Below are positions 46,124-56,610 of a stretch of 64,000 nt of DNA, piece after piece (position 1 is the first letter of the stretch; each line of letters starts with the position of its first letter). The stretch covers positions 558,001 through 622,000 of the forward strand of contig CAWGDC010000002.1 of the NCBI GenBank assembly GCA_963821325.1, in the 5' to 3' direction. The notes under the pieces were generated by a model that was not told the origin of the DNA, did not search any database, and saw nothing but the letters and a program-made list of their open reading frames with translations. The translations under genes and the position numbers were made by a program. Origin of the DNA: PALSA-555 sp963821325 (lineage in GTDB: Bacteria; Actinomycetota; Acidimicrobiia; IMCC26256; PALSA-555).

Positions 46124-46613
46124 TCTTGGTGATGGCCTGCGCTCTCGCGCTGCCCCGGCGGCTTCGCCGCCGTGCGCATCGCCCGAGACCGCCTCGCCTC
46201 CCGAACGCCATCAGGGCAGCGGGGCGGTCCTGAGCGGCGACGCCGTCGCCAGCGTAGGCGAGCTGAGCCGGGCGACCCGGCGCTTGCGTTCTCAGTCTGG
46301 GGCGGCGAGGCCCGAGAGGCGTGGCCGCCGGTGTCGCGCTGCGCAGCGGCATGGCCGGCGACGCCGCGTGCGGGTCGGCCTCAGGGCTGACGACATCCAG
46401 TTGCGGCGCTCTACACGCTCGGGCGCCCTGAGGCGAGGCGGGGCTCTTATGCAGTTCTTAGTGGTGAACTCTTACGCTTGTTCGCAGGGTGCAGCCCGTG
46501 GCAACACAGGAGGCTCTGCCCCTCCGGCGAGATCCCTAGAGGCGTAACGGCGATCCCGAAGGCAGGAACTCCGACCGAATTCATGTCGTTGGGGTTCGGG
46601 AGAACGAGGTCCG
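46124..46613. other. Intergenic stretch upstream of the exporter operon
   Basis: About 490 bases. The first 300 are GC-rich with several self-complementary stretches but no recognisable gene. From about 46440 the composition drops (CTTATGCAGTTCTTAGTGG), a likely promoter area for the operon, though no -35/-10 pair is certain. Confidence 0.4.
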
Positions 46614-48151
46614 ATGAGCATTACCAAGGGGCGTGGGACAGAGGTGCCCGAGCCGGTACCGGTCGCGATGCAGCGCGACGGACCCGGCGACGACGAAGCC
46701 GTCGCCGAACCGTCCGCGCGCCCCGCCAAGGGGGCCGGCTGGCGCGGTGGCGGAGCAGCCTGCGTCGCATCCCCGTCTGGGCGGCGGTCGAGGTGGCCGT
46801 CGTCGTCACCGCGCTGCTGATCGCGTTGGTGACCCGCTCGGGCGGTGCCGTCGTCCCCGCGACGGCCTCGACGCAGCAGCTGGTCACGGTGACGAGGGGC
46901 ACGCTGAGCACAACGGTGTCGGCGCAGGGAACCGTGGCCTCGGCGAACAGCGCGAATCTCAATTTCACGGCGTCAGGGACCGTCACCGCGGTCAATGTCG
47001 CCGCCGGCGACATGGTCACGGCGGGCCAGGTGCTCGCCACCGTGAACTCGGCCGCGCTGCAGGCCTCGGTCGCGTCCGCCCAGGCGACCCTCGCGAGCGC
47101 ACAAGCCAAGGTGTCCGACGACTCAGGGGCGTCCTCGGCGCAGCTCGCGGCGGACCAGGCTGCACTGACCTCGGACTACGACGCGCTGGGCCAGGCGCAG
47201 ACGGCTCTCGCCGGCACGTCGTTGGTCGCGCCGTTCAGCGGTGAGGTCGCCCAGGTGAACGTCACGGCGGGAGAGCAGCTCTCGAATAGCGGCAGCGGCA
47301 GCACGTCGCTCACGGGCTCGGGGAGCGGATCCGGTCAGTCCTCGTCGGCGATCGGGTCGGGCAGTGGGTCGGGCACCGGCATCGGCGGCGCCGGCGCGGG
47401 CTCGGGTGCGGGGACTGGCGCCGGCGGTGGCGCCGGTACGGGTGCAGCGGGTGCCGGCTCGTCGTCATCGTCCTCGTCGTCCAGCTCGTCGAGCCCCGCG
47501 ATCGAGGTCATCACGCCTGGGAGCTACACGGCGAGCCTCCCGGTCTCGAGCGCCGACATCGCCAACGTCGCCGTGGGCCAGAGCGCGACGCTGACGGTCA
47601 CGACCGCCAGCAACTCGAGCCCCTTCGGCGGAGGCATCGGCGCGTTCCTCGGCCGCCTCGGGCTGGGTGGCGGGGGCAACTCGAGCTCGTCGAGCCGGTC
47701 GGCGACCGGGGCGACCGCAACAGGGACGGTGACCGCGGTCTCGAAGGTTGCGAGCGCCAGCTCGGGCGTGGCGCAGTACCCGGTGACCGTCACGTTCAAC
47801 GCGCCCCAGACGGGCTTCTACGCCGGTGCGAGCGTGATCGGTGCGATCGCGACGAACGCGATCCCGAATGTGCTCCTGGTGCCCACGAACGCCGTGACGA
47901 CCAGCAACGGGAAGTCGGCGGTGGTCGTGGCCACGAAGGGGACGCTGTCAGGACCCACCCAGACACGGGTCGTGACGACAGGGCCCTCATCGAACGGCTT
48001 CGTCGAGATCACGTCCGGTCTCAAAGAGGGCGACCAGATCGTCGTGACCTCGACCTCAGTGACGAGCAGCACGAGTTCCACCTCGTCGGGCAGCGCTGCG
48101 ACGTCGTCCGGGGGCACCGGCGGTTCTACGACCTCCGGCGCGGGCGGGTGA
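46614..48151 (+). CDS. Membrane-fusion adaptor protein 1 of a MacB-type exporter (one frameshift)
   Basis: A HlyD/MacA-type periplasmic-style adaptor. ATG 46614 begins an acidic N-tail; near 46743 the frame shifts into RIPVWAAVEVAVVVTALLIA (membrane anchor). Then come the lipoyl-like halves: TVSAQGTVASANSANLNFTA with VNVAAGDMVTAGQVLATVNS, and LVAPFSGEVAQVNVTAGEQL. A short helical hairpin (AQATLASAQAKV) separates them. A Gly/Ser region of about 90 residues (runs of GSGSG and at least ten Ser) interrupts the second half, followed by the beta-barrel/MP domain. It starts the operon with ATPase, permease and a second adaptor. A monoderm cell has no TolC, so the role may be substrate handling across the wall. 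Confidence 0.85.
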
Positions 48152-48155
48152 TGCC

Positions 48156-48893
<738 letters not shown>

Positions 48894-48897
<4 letters not shown>

Positions 48898-50132
48898 CGT
48901 GGCGTGACACCTTCTGGACGGCGATGGACGCGGTGCGATCGCATCGCCTGCGTTCGGCGCTCACGATGCTCGGGATCCTCATCGGGATCACCGCCGTCGT
49001 GCTCACCGTGGGCATTGGGCAGGGAGCCTCGGCCACGGTGCGCGACCAGATCAACGAGCTCGGCACCAACCTGCTAGTTGTGTCCCCGGGCAGCTCGACG
49101 AGCAGCACCGGCGGCCGGGGCGGCTTCGGCACGGCGACGACCTTGACGAAGGCGGACGCCACCGCGCTTGCCTCGAAGACGACCGCGCCCGACGTCGAGG
49201 CCGTCAGCCCCCTGTCGACGACGTCCGCCGAGCTGGTCAACCCGACGACCGGCGCGAACTGGACCACGACCCTGACCGGCACGACGCCGACCTGGCAGGT
49301 CACCCGATCACGGGGCGCCGCCCTCGGCCGATTCATCAACGAGACCGACGAACGAAACGCGGCCGCGGTCGTGGTGCTCGGCCCCCAGACCGTCACCCAG
49401 CTGTTCGGGAGCACCGACCCGATCGGGAGCTCGGTGACATACAACGGCGTCAAGCTCCAGGTGGTCGGCGTCCTCTCGAGCCTGAGCTCCGCCGAGCAAG
49501 CGGCAAGCAACGACCTGGCGGTCGTCCCCTTGAGCACCTATTCGCAGCATCTCGTCGGCGGCCTCACCCGGAACTCGGTGAGCCAGATCTACGTCAAGGC
49601 GACCTCGGCGGGGAGCCTCTCCGCGGCGTACCAAGAGACCAACGCGTTGCTGCTCAACACGCACCACATCACGGATGCGGGCAGCGCTGACTTCTCGGTG
49701 GCCACCCAGCAGTCGATCCTCGCCGCGTCCAACCAGGTTGACAACACGTTGACCGTCATGCTCGCCGGGATCGCGGTCATCGCGCTGATCGTCGGCGGCA
49801 TCGGCGTCATGAACATCATGCTCGTCTCGGTGAGCGAACGGATCCGCGAGATCGGCGTCCGCAAGGCGATCGGCGCCGCGCCCCGCGTCATCCGCCGCCA
49901 GTTCCTCGTCGAGGCATCGGTGCTCGGGCTCGCTGGAGGAATCCTGGGGGTCGCCCTCGGGATCCTCGGAGCCATCCTCATCCCCCAGTTCAGCGACCAA
50001 CGCGTCATCCTGTCGGTCCCCGCCTCGATCGGGGCGATCGTGATCGCGGTCGGGATCGGTGTCGTGTTCGGTGTCTACCCGGCGTCGCGCGCCGCGCGCC
50101 TCGCCCCGATCGACGCGCTACGAAGCGAGTGA
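48894..50132 (+). CDS. MacB-type ABC permease (FtsX domain)
   Basis: A 412-residue permease with four spans. The first span is RSALTMLGILIGITAVVLTV, followed by an extracytoplasmic MacB_PCD domain of about 230 residues (GQGASATVRDQINELGTNLL, WQVTRSRGAALGRFINE). The FtsX core is VMLAGIAVIALIVGGIGVMN, SERIREIGVRKAIGAAPRVI and VGIGVVFGVYPASRAARLAP with the end IDALRSE. It handles substrates by mechanotransmission rather than translocation. The GTG start overlaps the ATPase stop, and adaptor 2 starts 4 bases after its stop. Confidence 0.94.
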
Positions 50133-50136
50133 CGCG

Positions 50137-51872
50137 ATGAGTGACACGTCCTCGACGATGAGCGCCAAGCTCGCGATGCTGTTCGCGGATCTGGAACCGG
50201 TCGCCACCGTGAGCGAGCCACCGAGCCGACGCCCGTCACTTCGCGCGGTGGCGGCGATCGCGTTCGTGATCGTGGCTCTGATCGTGGCGGCCCTCGCCGG
50301 CGCGTTCCAATCGTCCGGTTCGGGCTACCGAACCGCCGTCGCCTCGACCCAGAACGTCGACGCCGCCCTCAGCGGCGTCGCGACCATCGAGCCCACGCTC
50401 CAAGCCACGGTCGCCTTCCCGAGCTCTGGCACGGTCGCGTCCGTCGGCGTGAAGATCGGCGACAAGGTCAGTGCCGGCCAGACCTTGGCCCAGCTCGACA
50501 CGCAGTCGCTCCAGCAGACCGTCGACGAGCGGATGGCCACCCTGACCCAGGACCAGCTCGCGTTGTCGAACGCGCTGTCCGGGCAGGGCGGGAGCAGCAG
50601 TGGCGGCGCCGGCGGCGGGCTAGGCGGCGCGGGCACCGGGACCGGTGGCACCGGGACCGGCGGCACGGGGACGGCGACCGGCACGAGCTGGACGACGCCG
50701 TCGGCCAGCACATCTCACGTCGAGCTCGTGGCGGTGCGATCCGCGACGAACCCCCAGCTCGCGGCTGCGCAACGAGCCGTGCTCGCGGCGCAACAGGCGG
50801 TCGACAAAGCCCAGAGCACCGCAGCGGGCGCGGTGAGCGCGGCAGTCACCGCCTGCCAGGGGGGCCTCTCGACGCCGTCGGCTCAGACGGCGTGCAACAA
50901 CGCCGTCCAGACGCTGAATGCCGACGAGCAGGCGGTGCAGGCAGCACTGCAACAGCTGACGACGGCCTCATCCAACCTCAACAGCGTCATCGCCAACCTC
51001 CCCTCCAGCACACCGTCCGGCAACAGCTCGGGCGGGGGGGCGGCAGCTCGAGCTCCGCGCGATCCGGCATTGGCGGCGGCGGCGGGGCGGGCGGCGGGGC
51101 AGCCTCGGCCGCGCCCACCGCGGCCGACCTCAGCGCCGATCAAGCCGCAGTCGACGCAGCACTCGCCAACGTCGCGGTCGCCCAGCAGGCCCTCGCCCAG
51201 GCCACGCTCACGACCCCGATCGCCGGCACCGTCGACGCGGTCAACCTCGTCCCGGGTCAGACCGTGACCGCCGGATCGACGACGGCCGCCATCGTCGTGC
51301 AGGGCAGTCCCACCTACCAGGCCTCCACGACGGTCTCCGTCGACAACATCCCGCACGTCAGAGTCGGCCAATCGGCCACCGTGGTCCCCGACGGCAAGCA
51401 CAAGACGCTGGCCGGCAAGGTCGCGTCGATCTCGATCGCGCCCAATTCGACCAGTGCCCTCTCGACGACCTACCTCGTGGTCGTCGCGTTGAAGAACCCA
51501 AACGCCTCGCTCGGCAACGAGTCCACGGGCACGGTCACGATCACCACCGAGCACGCCAAGAACACGCTCGCGGTCCCGACGTCCGCGGTCACCGCGAACG
51601 GGTCGACGAACACCGTCGAGACGCTCGACGGCAACACGGTGCGTCAGACGAAGGTGAAGGTCGGCGTCGTCGGGTACACGTGGACACAGATCACGTCAGG
51701 TCTGCAGAAGGGCGAGCAGGTCGTGCTCGCCAACATGGCCGCGGCGTTGCCCGGATCGGCCACCTCCTCCTCGAACTCGAGCACGTCCACCACCACGCCA
51801 TTCCGCGGCGGCTTCTTCGGGGGCGGCGGAGGGCTCGGCGGAGGCGGCCGCGCCGTGACGAGAGGCGGCTGA
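50137..51872 (+). CDS. Membrane-fusion adaptor protein 2 (frameshift in a G-run)
   Basis: A second, distinct HlyD/MacA-like adaptor. The N-terminal anchor is AVAAIAFVIVALIVAALAGA, then lipoyl half 1 (VAFPSSGTVASVGVKIGDKV). A Gly/Thr-rich insertion and a long helical hairpin (AAQRAVLAAQQAVDKAQSTA, NADEQAVQAALQQLTTASSN) with two Cys follow, then lipoyl half 2 (LTTPIAGTVDAVNLVPGQTV) and the MP domain. At about 51036 a run of seven G breaks the frame in a Gly/Ser linker; the second half continues in another frame to 51872. It shares little sequence with adaptor 1, so it is not a simple duplicate. Confidence 0.85.
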
Positions 51873-51918
51873 GCCCATGCCAGTTCCGTTCCAAACACAA
51901 AGGCGAGGTAACAGAAAA

Positions 51919-52806
51919 ATGAACCACCAGCCCACCACCGCACGTCGCGCCCGGTCGGGCCTCGAACGCGCGGCCTGGGCGGCGCTCCCGATCGTCACCC
52001 TTGTTGCGCTCGTGCTGGCCTCCGGGCCGGCGGGTGCCCAAACGTCGAGCAGCACGCCGTCGCCGTTCACGACCGGCATGCTCGCTGGGCTCAGCGGATC
52101 GACGCTCACCGTGCAGGCCCGAAACGGCAACAACACGACCGTCGTCGTCACCAGCTCGACGGGCTACCTGCAGACCAAGTCGGCCAGCGCCGCTGACATC
52201 GCCAAGGGGGACTGCGTGCGCGTCGTCGGGACGGGCAGCGCCACGAGCGGCATCTCAGCATCGACGGTCGTGATCACCCAGCCCACCTCGAAGGGATGCA
52301 TGCCGAACGGTGGCGCCGCGGGCCGGGGCGCCGGCGCCGGTCGATTCGGGAACGGGACGCCCGGCAGAACGCCGTTCACCTCACCGAACGGGACCCCCTT
52401 CACCCTGCCGGGCGGCAGCACCGTTCCGTCCAACATCGCGGCAGCCTTCGGTTCGGTCACCAGCGTCTCCGGTCAGCAGCTCACCGTGAAGTCGCTGACC
52501 CGCCCGACGAACAAGAAGTCCAAGACGAAGACCAGGACGGTCACCGTCACGCTGACGAGCTCGACCACCCTCACGCAGACGGTCAAGGGCGCCGAGAGTG
52601 ATCTCGCGGTCGGTTCCTGCGTGAGCGCCAACGGCACGGCGGACAGCCTGGGCACCATCACCGCCAAGAGCGTCACCATCTCCCAACCGGTGAACGGCTC
52701 GTGCGGCGGGGGCTTCGGAGGCTTCGGAGGCTTCGGCGGCGGCTTCGGCGGCGGTGCTGGTGGCGGTGCAGGCGGAGGGACGCCGACCTCGAACAGCTCC
52801 ACCTGA
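51919..52806 (+). CDS. Secreted protein with two DUF5666-like domains
   Basis: A 295-residue exported protein from ATG 51919 (GCGAGG upstream). The signal peptide is PIVTLVALVLASGPAGAQ. Two homologous beta domains follow: GMLAGLSGSTLTVQARNGNN through VVGTGSATSGISASTVVITQ, and FGSVTSVSGQQLTVKSLTRP through SANGTADSLGTITAKSVTIS. Each ends in a conserved Cys-containing turn (GDCVRV, GSCVSA, KGC, GSC). The C-terminus is a Gly/Phe repeat (GGFGGFGGFGGG). It lies 46 bases after adaptor 2, so it is likely part of the exporter operon and may be its accessory or cargo protein. Confidence 0.85.
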   Translation: MNHQPTTARRARSGLERAAWAALPIVTLVALVLASGPAGAQTSSSTPSPFTTGMLAGLSGSTLTVQARNGNNTTVVVTSSTGYLQTKSASAADIAKGDCVRVVGTGSATSGISASTVVITQPTSKGCMPNGGAAGRGAGAGRFGNGTPGRTPFTSPNGTPFTLPGGSTVPSNIAAAFGSVTSVSGQQLTVKSLTRPTNKKSKTKTRTVTVTLTSSTTLTQTVKGAESDLAVGSCVSANGTADSLGTITAKSVTISQPVNGSCGGGFGGFGGFGGGFGGGAGGGAGGGTPTSNSST

Positions 52807-53039
52807 GACCGGCGTGCCCCGGACCGTGCACTCGATCGTGCCCTCGCGCGCCGGCCGCCGGGCGTCAGTGGTGTGAACGTCGTCTCGCGCCGCCTCAATC
52901 GGCGCGGCACGGCGAGCGTGCTGCCGACGGCATCGGACCGACGGCCGAGCAGCCCGCCCGCGTGTGCGGCGAGAGCCCGGGGCGCTGCTTCGCGAGGTTC
53001 GCGGCGCTTCCGGTGCCTCCCGTTTGACGTTCGCCGGGT

Positions 53040-53923
53040 CTACGCCGAACGCCCCTGACCCGAGCGCGCCGCGGCGATGACGGCCGCCGTCGAGTCGAAC
53101 GCGCGACGTGCTGCCTCGTCGAGGTCGAGCGCCTGGTGCTCGGCGGAGAGGATCTCGACCGAGAACGGCACCGCGACGCCAATCCGGTCGAGCGTCGACA
53201 CGAGGCCCGTCAGGTCGAACGACCCGGCGCCCGGCAGCCGGCGGCGCAGCATGGTGTCCTCGGCGAGCGTCCCGACCCGGGCCGCGTCGGCATCGTCGAG
53301 CTGCACGCCGGTGATCATCGTGCCCGGGAGCGAGCCCAGCAGCGCGGCGTCGGGACGACCGCAGAAGTAGTGCCACGCGTCGAGCAGCACACCGCCGTTC
53401 GGCCGACCGGCGCGTCGGACGATCTCCCACGCGGTGGCGAGGTCGGGAACGGCGCTCCACGGGAGGAACTCGAACGCCACCGCGCGTCCGATGCTCCGCG
53501 AACCGGTCACAGAGCTCCCCGAAGCGCTCGGCCATGACCGCGATGGGTGGTGCCGCGCCGGGAGCGTTCAGCTCGCCGACGTTGACGTGATGGGGCGCAA
53601 ACGCGGACGCCATCTCGTGCAGCGTCGCCTCGCGGTCCCGGCTGTCCCGTCCCCGCTTCCCGTCGAGCGCCCAGTCGAAGTGGAACTCGATCTCGAGCGC
53701 GCGCACGCCGTGGTCGTCGAGCACCCGCCTGAGCTCGGTGGTGGTCGTCCCGGCGGCTCGCATCGCCGCGTAGTCGGCGGCGTCCACGCCGACGCCGACG
53801 AAGCCCGCCGCCTGCCGCGGCGGCGACGCGTGCGGCGAACGAGAAGCGGGGCGGTTGCAGCACGGGGGCGCCGGACAGCGTGTAGTGGCTGGCGATGAGC
53901 GCCGGCTCCCCCGAGGTCGTCAT
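53040..53923 (-). CDS. Xylose-isomerase-like TIM-barrel sugar epimerase/isomerase (two frameshifts)
   Basis: A sugar phosphate isomerase/epimerase-type protein (AP-endonuclease-2 fold), about 290 residues when repaired. Pieces: ATG 53923 with PALIASHYTLSGAPVLQPPR, then (shift near 53825) AADYAAMRAAGTTTTELRRV with LEIEFHFDWALDG, then (shift near 53515) VAFEFLPWSAVPDLATAWEI. GGVLLDAWHYFCGRPD and VPFSVEILSAEHQALD carry probable metal ligands (Glu, Asp-His, Glu). Myo-inosose dehydratases and hydroxypyruvate isomerases are relatives; the substrate is unknown. It is convergent with the DUF5666-like gene. Confidence 0.78.
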
Positions 53924-54058
53924 CGGCTCCTCCCGGGACCCGCGGGCACGGTACCAAGTGGTCTCGCGGAATCGTCGCCGGGCGGTGTGCCTGCTCTTAG
54001 CATCGTCTCAGGTTCGATCTGGGACGATCGACGCTCACACGACGACAGGACGAACCGA

Positions 54059-54664
54059 ATGAGTGACGAGACCCCGGAGCCGACCGAGCCGCAGCCGCCC
54101 GTCGAGGCGGGGAGCACCGAGGCGAAGAAGCCGTCCGAGCCCATCCACGTGCCCCGCTGGGCCGCCGTCCTCGTCGCCGCGCTGCTCCTCGTCGGTGTCG
54201 GCTTCGCGATCGGGTGGTTCGCCGCGCCCGGCGGCAACGACCACGAGGTGCACATCGGGCGCATCTTCCCCGGTGGAGGCCGCGGGCCCTTCTTCAACGG
54301 CCCCGGTGGCGCCATCACCGGCCCCGGTGGCGGGAACGGCGGCGGGGTCCAGGTGCCGGCCCAGGGCGGGGCGTTCCTCGGCGTCGAGACCAGCGCCGCG
54401 AGCGGGTCGCCATCGGGCGCGCAGGTCGTGAGCGTCGTCAGCGGCGGGCCGGCCGACCAGGCCGGGCTGAAGGCCGGCGACGTCATCACCGCGGTCGACG
54501 GCACGACCGTCGCCAACCCGGCGGCGCTCGCCCAGCAGATCGAGTCCCACCAGCCCGGCGACCAGGTGACGATCACCTACACGCGGAGCGGGAGCTCCTC
54601 GCAGGCGCCGGTGAAGCTCGGCACCCGGTCCAGCACGACGGTCCCCACCGCTCCGCCCAGCTAA
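54059..54664 (+). CDS. Membrane-anchored PDZ-domain protein without protease domain
   Basis: A 201-residue protein from ATG 54059. An acidic Pro/Glu-rich cytoplasmic tail precedes one span (WAAVLVAALLLVGVGFAIGW), and a Gly/Pro-rich linker leads to a PDZ domain (AFLGVETSAASGSPSGAQVV, GPADQAGLKAGDVITAVDGT, LAQQIESHQPGDQVTITYTR). This is the domain order of actinobacterial HtrA-like proteases with the trypsin-like domain missing, so it would act as a peptide-binding adaptor outside the membrane. It is divergent from the isomerase gene. Confidence 0.88.
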   Translation: MSDETPEPTEPQPPVEAGSTEAKKPSEPIHVPRWAAVLVAALLLVGVGFAIGWFAAPGGNDHEVHIGRIFPGGGRGPFFNGPGGAITGPGGGNGGGVQVPAQGGAFLGVETSAASGSPSGAQVVSVVSGGPADQAGLKAGDVITAVDGTTVANPAALAQQIESHQPGDQVTITYTRSGSSSQAPVKLGTRSSTTVPTAPPS

Positions 54665-54770
54665 GCGAGCGCCCGGCTCGACGGCGAGCCCCGTCCCGCG
54701 ATCGGCACACCGGCCCGATACCGGTCGCGCGGCAGCGGCGTCCCCGCCGTGCCGTGAAGCGTGAAGCGAG

Positions 54771-56042
54771 GTGTCTGTGAGCTGGTCGACGGCGTCGCGC
54801 CGCAGGACTCGGCGGCTGCGCCACGCCGTCGGGACCCGCCGGACCCGCCTCGGTGCGGTCGCGGCGTCGGGTGCGCTGCTCGTCCTGGCGGCCTGCGGGG
54901 GCGGCGGGTCCTCGAGCCTGAGCCAGTCCTCGTCCACGACGTCGACGACGACCGCGCAGCCCGCCGTCCAGACGGTGCCGGGGATGCCGCCGGTGGTGAA
55001 CCCGTCGAACCTGTACAGCCAAGCCGAGGCGAACATGTTCAGCCCGGCGACGGCCGGCGACCTGTCCCGCGTCTACGTCCCGAACCTCACGTCGAACACG
55101 GTGACCGTCATCGACCCGGCGACGAAGCAGGTCCTCACCACGTTCCCGGTCGGCTCCAACCCCCAGCATGTCGTCCCGTCCTACGACCTGCAGACGCTCT
55201 GGGTCACCAACAACGCCGAGGGTCAGCCGACCGGCAGCCTCACCCCGATCAACCCGCGCACCGGCCAGCCCGGCCAGGCCGTCGACGTGCCCGACCCGTA
55301 CAACATGTACTTCACGCCCGACGGCAAGTCGGCGATCGTCGTCGCCGAGGCCCTGAAGCGCCTCGACTTCCGCGACCCGCACACGATGGCGTTGCAGACC
55401 TCGGTCCCGGTGCCCAACTGCTCGGGGGTCAACCACGCCGACTTCACGATCGACGGCCGCTACATGATCGCCAGCTGCGAGTACCAGGGCAGCCTGGTGA
55501 AGATCGACCTTGTCAACCACGTCGTCGTCGGCTACCTCAACCTCCTCAGCAACGGCATGCCCCAGGACATCCGCGTCTCACCCGACGGCCAGACGTTCTA
55601 CGTCGCCGAGATGACGACCGGACGGGTGTACCTCATCGATCCGGCCACCTTCACGATCAAGGGATCCATCCCGACCGGCACCGGGGCGCACGGCCTGTAC
55701 TTCAGCCGCGACGACACGAAGCTCTACGTGTCGGACCGGGGCTTCCCGAGTCTGCAGGGCACGCACCCCAACGGGCCCGGCGGCGTCGCCGTCATCGATG
55801 TGCGGACCAACCAGGTCGTCGCCAACTGGCCGGTCCCGGGGGGTGGGAGCCCGGACATGGGCAACGTCACCGCCGACGGCAAGGAGCTGTGGCTGAGCGG
55901 CCGGTACGACAACGTGGTGTACGTGTTCGACACGACGACGGGTGCCGTCACGAAGATCCCGGTCGGGATCCAGCCGCACGGGCTGTGCGTGTGGCCCCAA
56001 CCCGGCCGCTACTCCGTCGGGCACACCGGCATCATGCGCTGA
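54771..56042 (+). CDS. YVTN-type beta-propeller lipoprotein
   Basis: A 423-residue lipoprotein, GTG start with GCGAGG upstream. The signal peptide has the lipobox LLVLAAC (Cys about 42) and a Ser/Thr-rich spacer. The mature part has about seven YVTN-like blades: RVYVPNLTSNTVTVIDPATK, GSNPQHVVPSYDLQTLWVTN, GSLVKIDLVNHVVVGYLN, DIRVSPDGQTFYVAEMTTGR and GGVAVIDVRTNQVVANWPV. Related propellers occur as surface-antigen and quinohemoprotein-like domains, but no catalytic residues are evident, so a binding role is likely. It lies in a run of exported proteins. Confidence 0.9.
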   Translation: MSVSWSTASRRRTRRLRHAVGTRRTRLGAVAASGALLVLAACGGGGSSSLSQSSSTTSTTTAQPAVQTVPGMPPVVNPSNLYSQAEANMFSPATAGDLSRVYVPNLTSNTVTVIDPATKQVLTTFPVGSNPQHVVPSYDLQTLWVTNNAEGQPTGSLTPINPRTGQPGQAVDVPDPYNMYFTPDGKSAIVVAEALKRLDFRDPHTMALQTSVPVPNCSGVNHADFTIDGRYMIASCEYQGSLVKIDLVNHVVVGYLNLLSNGMPQDIRVSPDGQTFYVAEMTTGRVYLIDPATFTIKGSIPTGTGAHGLYFSRDDTKLYVSDRGFPSLQGTHPNGPGGVAVIDVRTNQVVANWPVPGGGSPDMGNVTADGKELWLSGRYDNVVYVFDTTTGAVTKIPVGIQPHGLCVWPQPGRYSVGHTGIMR

Positions 56043-56118
56043 CCAGCCACGCGTCGACCCTCGACCAATCGGGCGGAGGTCCCCGCTGAGCGGGCCCCGG
56101 GCGGCGAGACTGTGAGCC

Positions 56119-56610
56119 GTGGCGGCGCCCACCGGCAGTCCCGAGCACCGACGCGCGCGAGAGCTCCCCGAGTGGCTGCTCGGCGGGCTCACGTCGCTCG
56201 AGGATCTCATCTATCTCGTGGTGGCGCTCGTGCTGCTCGGGATCGCGGTCGCGTCGCTCTACACGACGATCAGCAACCTGTTGAACAGCCACGGGGACTT
56301 CGCCACCAACGCCACCACCGCGATCAACGGCGTGCTCTTCGTGGTGATCATCCTCGAGATCTTCCGCACCCTCGTCGCGCATCTCGAGGGCGGCGGCTTC
56401 CAGCTCCGACCCTTCATCATCATCGGTGTCATCTCTGCGGTGCGACACATCCTCCTCGTCGGCGCGCTCTCCACCACGACCGAGCACTCCAGGTTCAACC
56501 AGACCCAGATCGAGCTCGGCGTCAACGCGGGCGTCGCCCTCGTGCTGGTCATCGCCCTCGTGCTGCTCCATCGCAGCGGAATGACGAGTGACCTCGAGAA
56601 CGACGACTAG
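56119..56610 (+). CDS. PsiE-family membrane protein
   Basis: A 163-residue protein with four predicted spans (LEDLIYLVVALVLLGIAVAS, INGVLFVVIILEIFRTLVAH, LRPFIIIGVISAVRHILLVG, AGVALVLVIALVLLH). The spacing and the blocks RxFIIIGVIxAVRxxL match the phosphate-starvation-inducible PsiE family, whose molecular role is unknown. GTG 56119 is used. The following hydrolase gene starts inside its last codons, so they are co-translated. Phosphate-related enzymes downstream fit a starvation theme, though no PhoP box was identified. Confidence 0.85.
   Translation: MAAPTGSPEHRRARELPEWLLGGLTSLEDLIYLVVALVLLGIAVASLYTTISNLLNSHGDFATNATTAINGVLFVVIILEIFRTLVAHLEGGGFQLRPFIIIGVISAVRHILLVGALSTTTEHSRFNQTQIELGVNAGVALVLVIALVLLHRSGMTSDLENDD

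Noticed and set aside
46124..46613. Riboswitch or small RNA upstream of the exporter operon
   Set aside because: Several GC-rich self-complementary stretches are present, but none matches a riboswitch core that I know, and no terminator/anti-terminator pair is evident.
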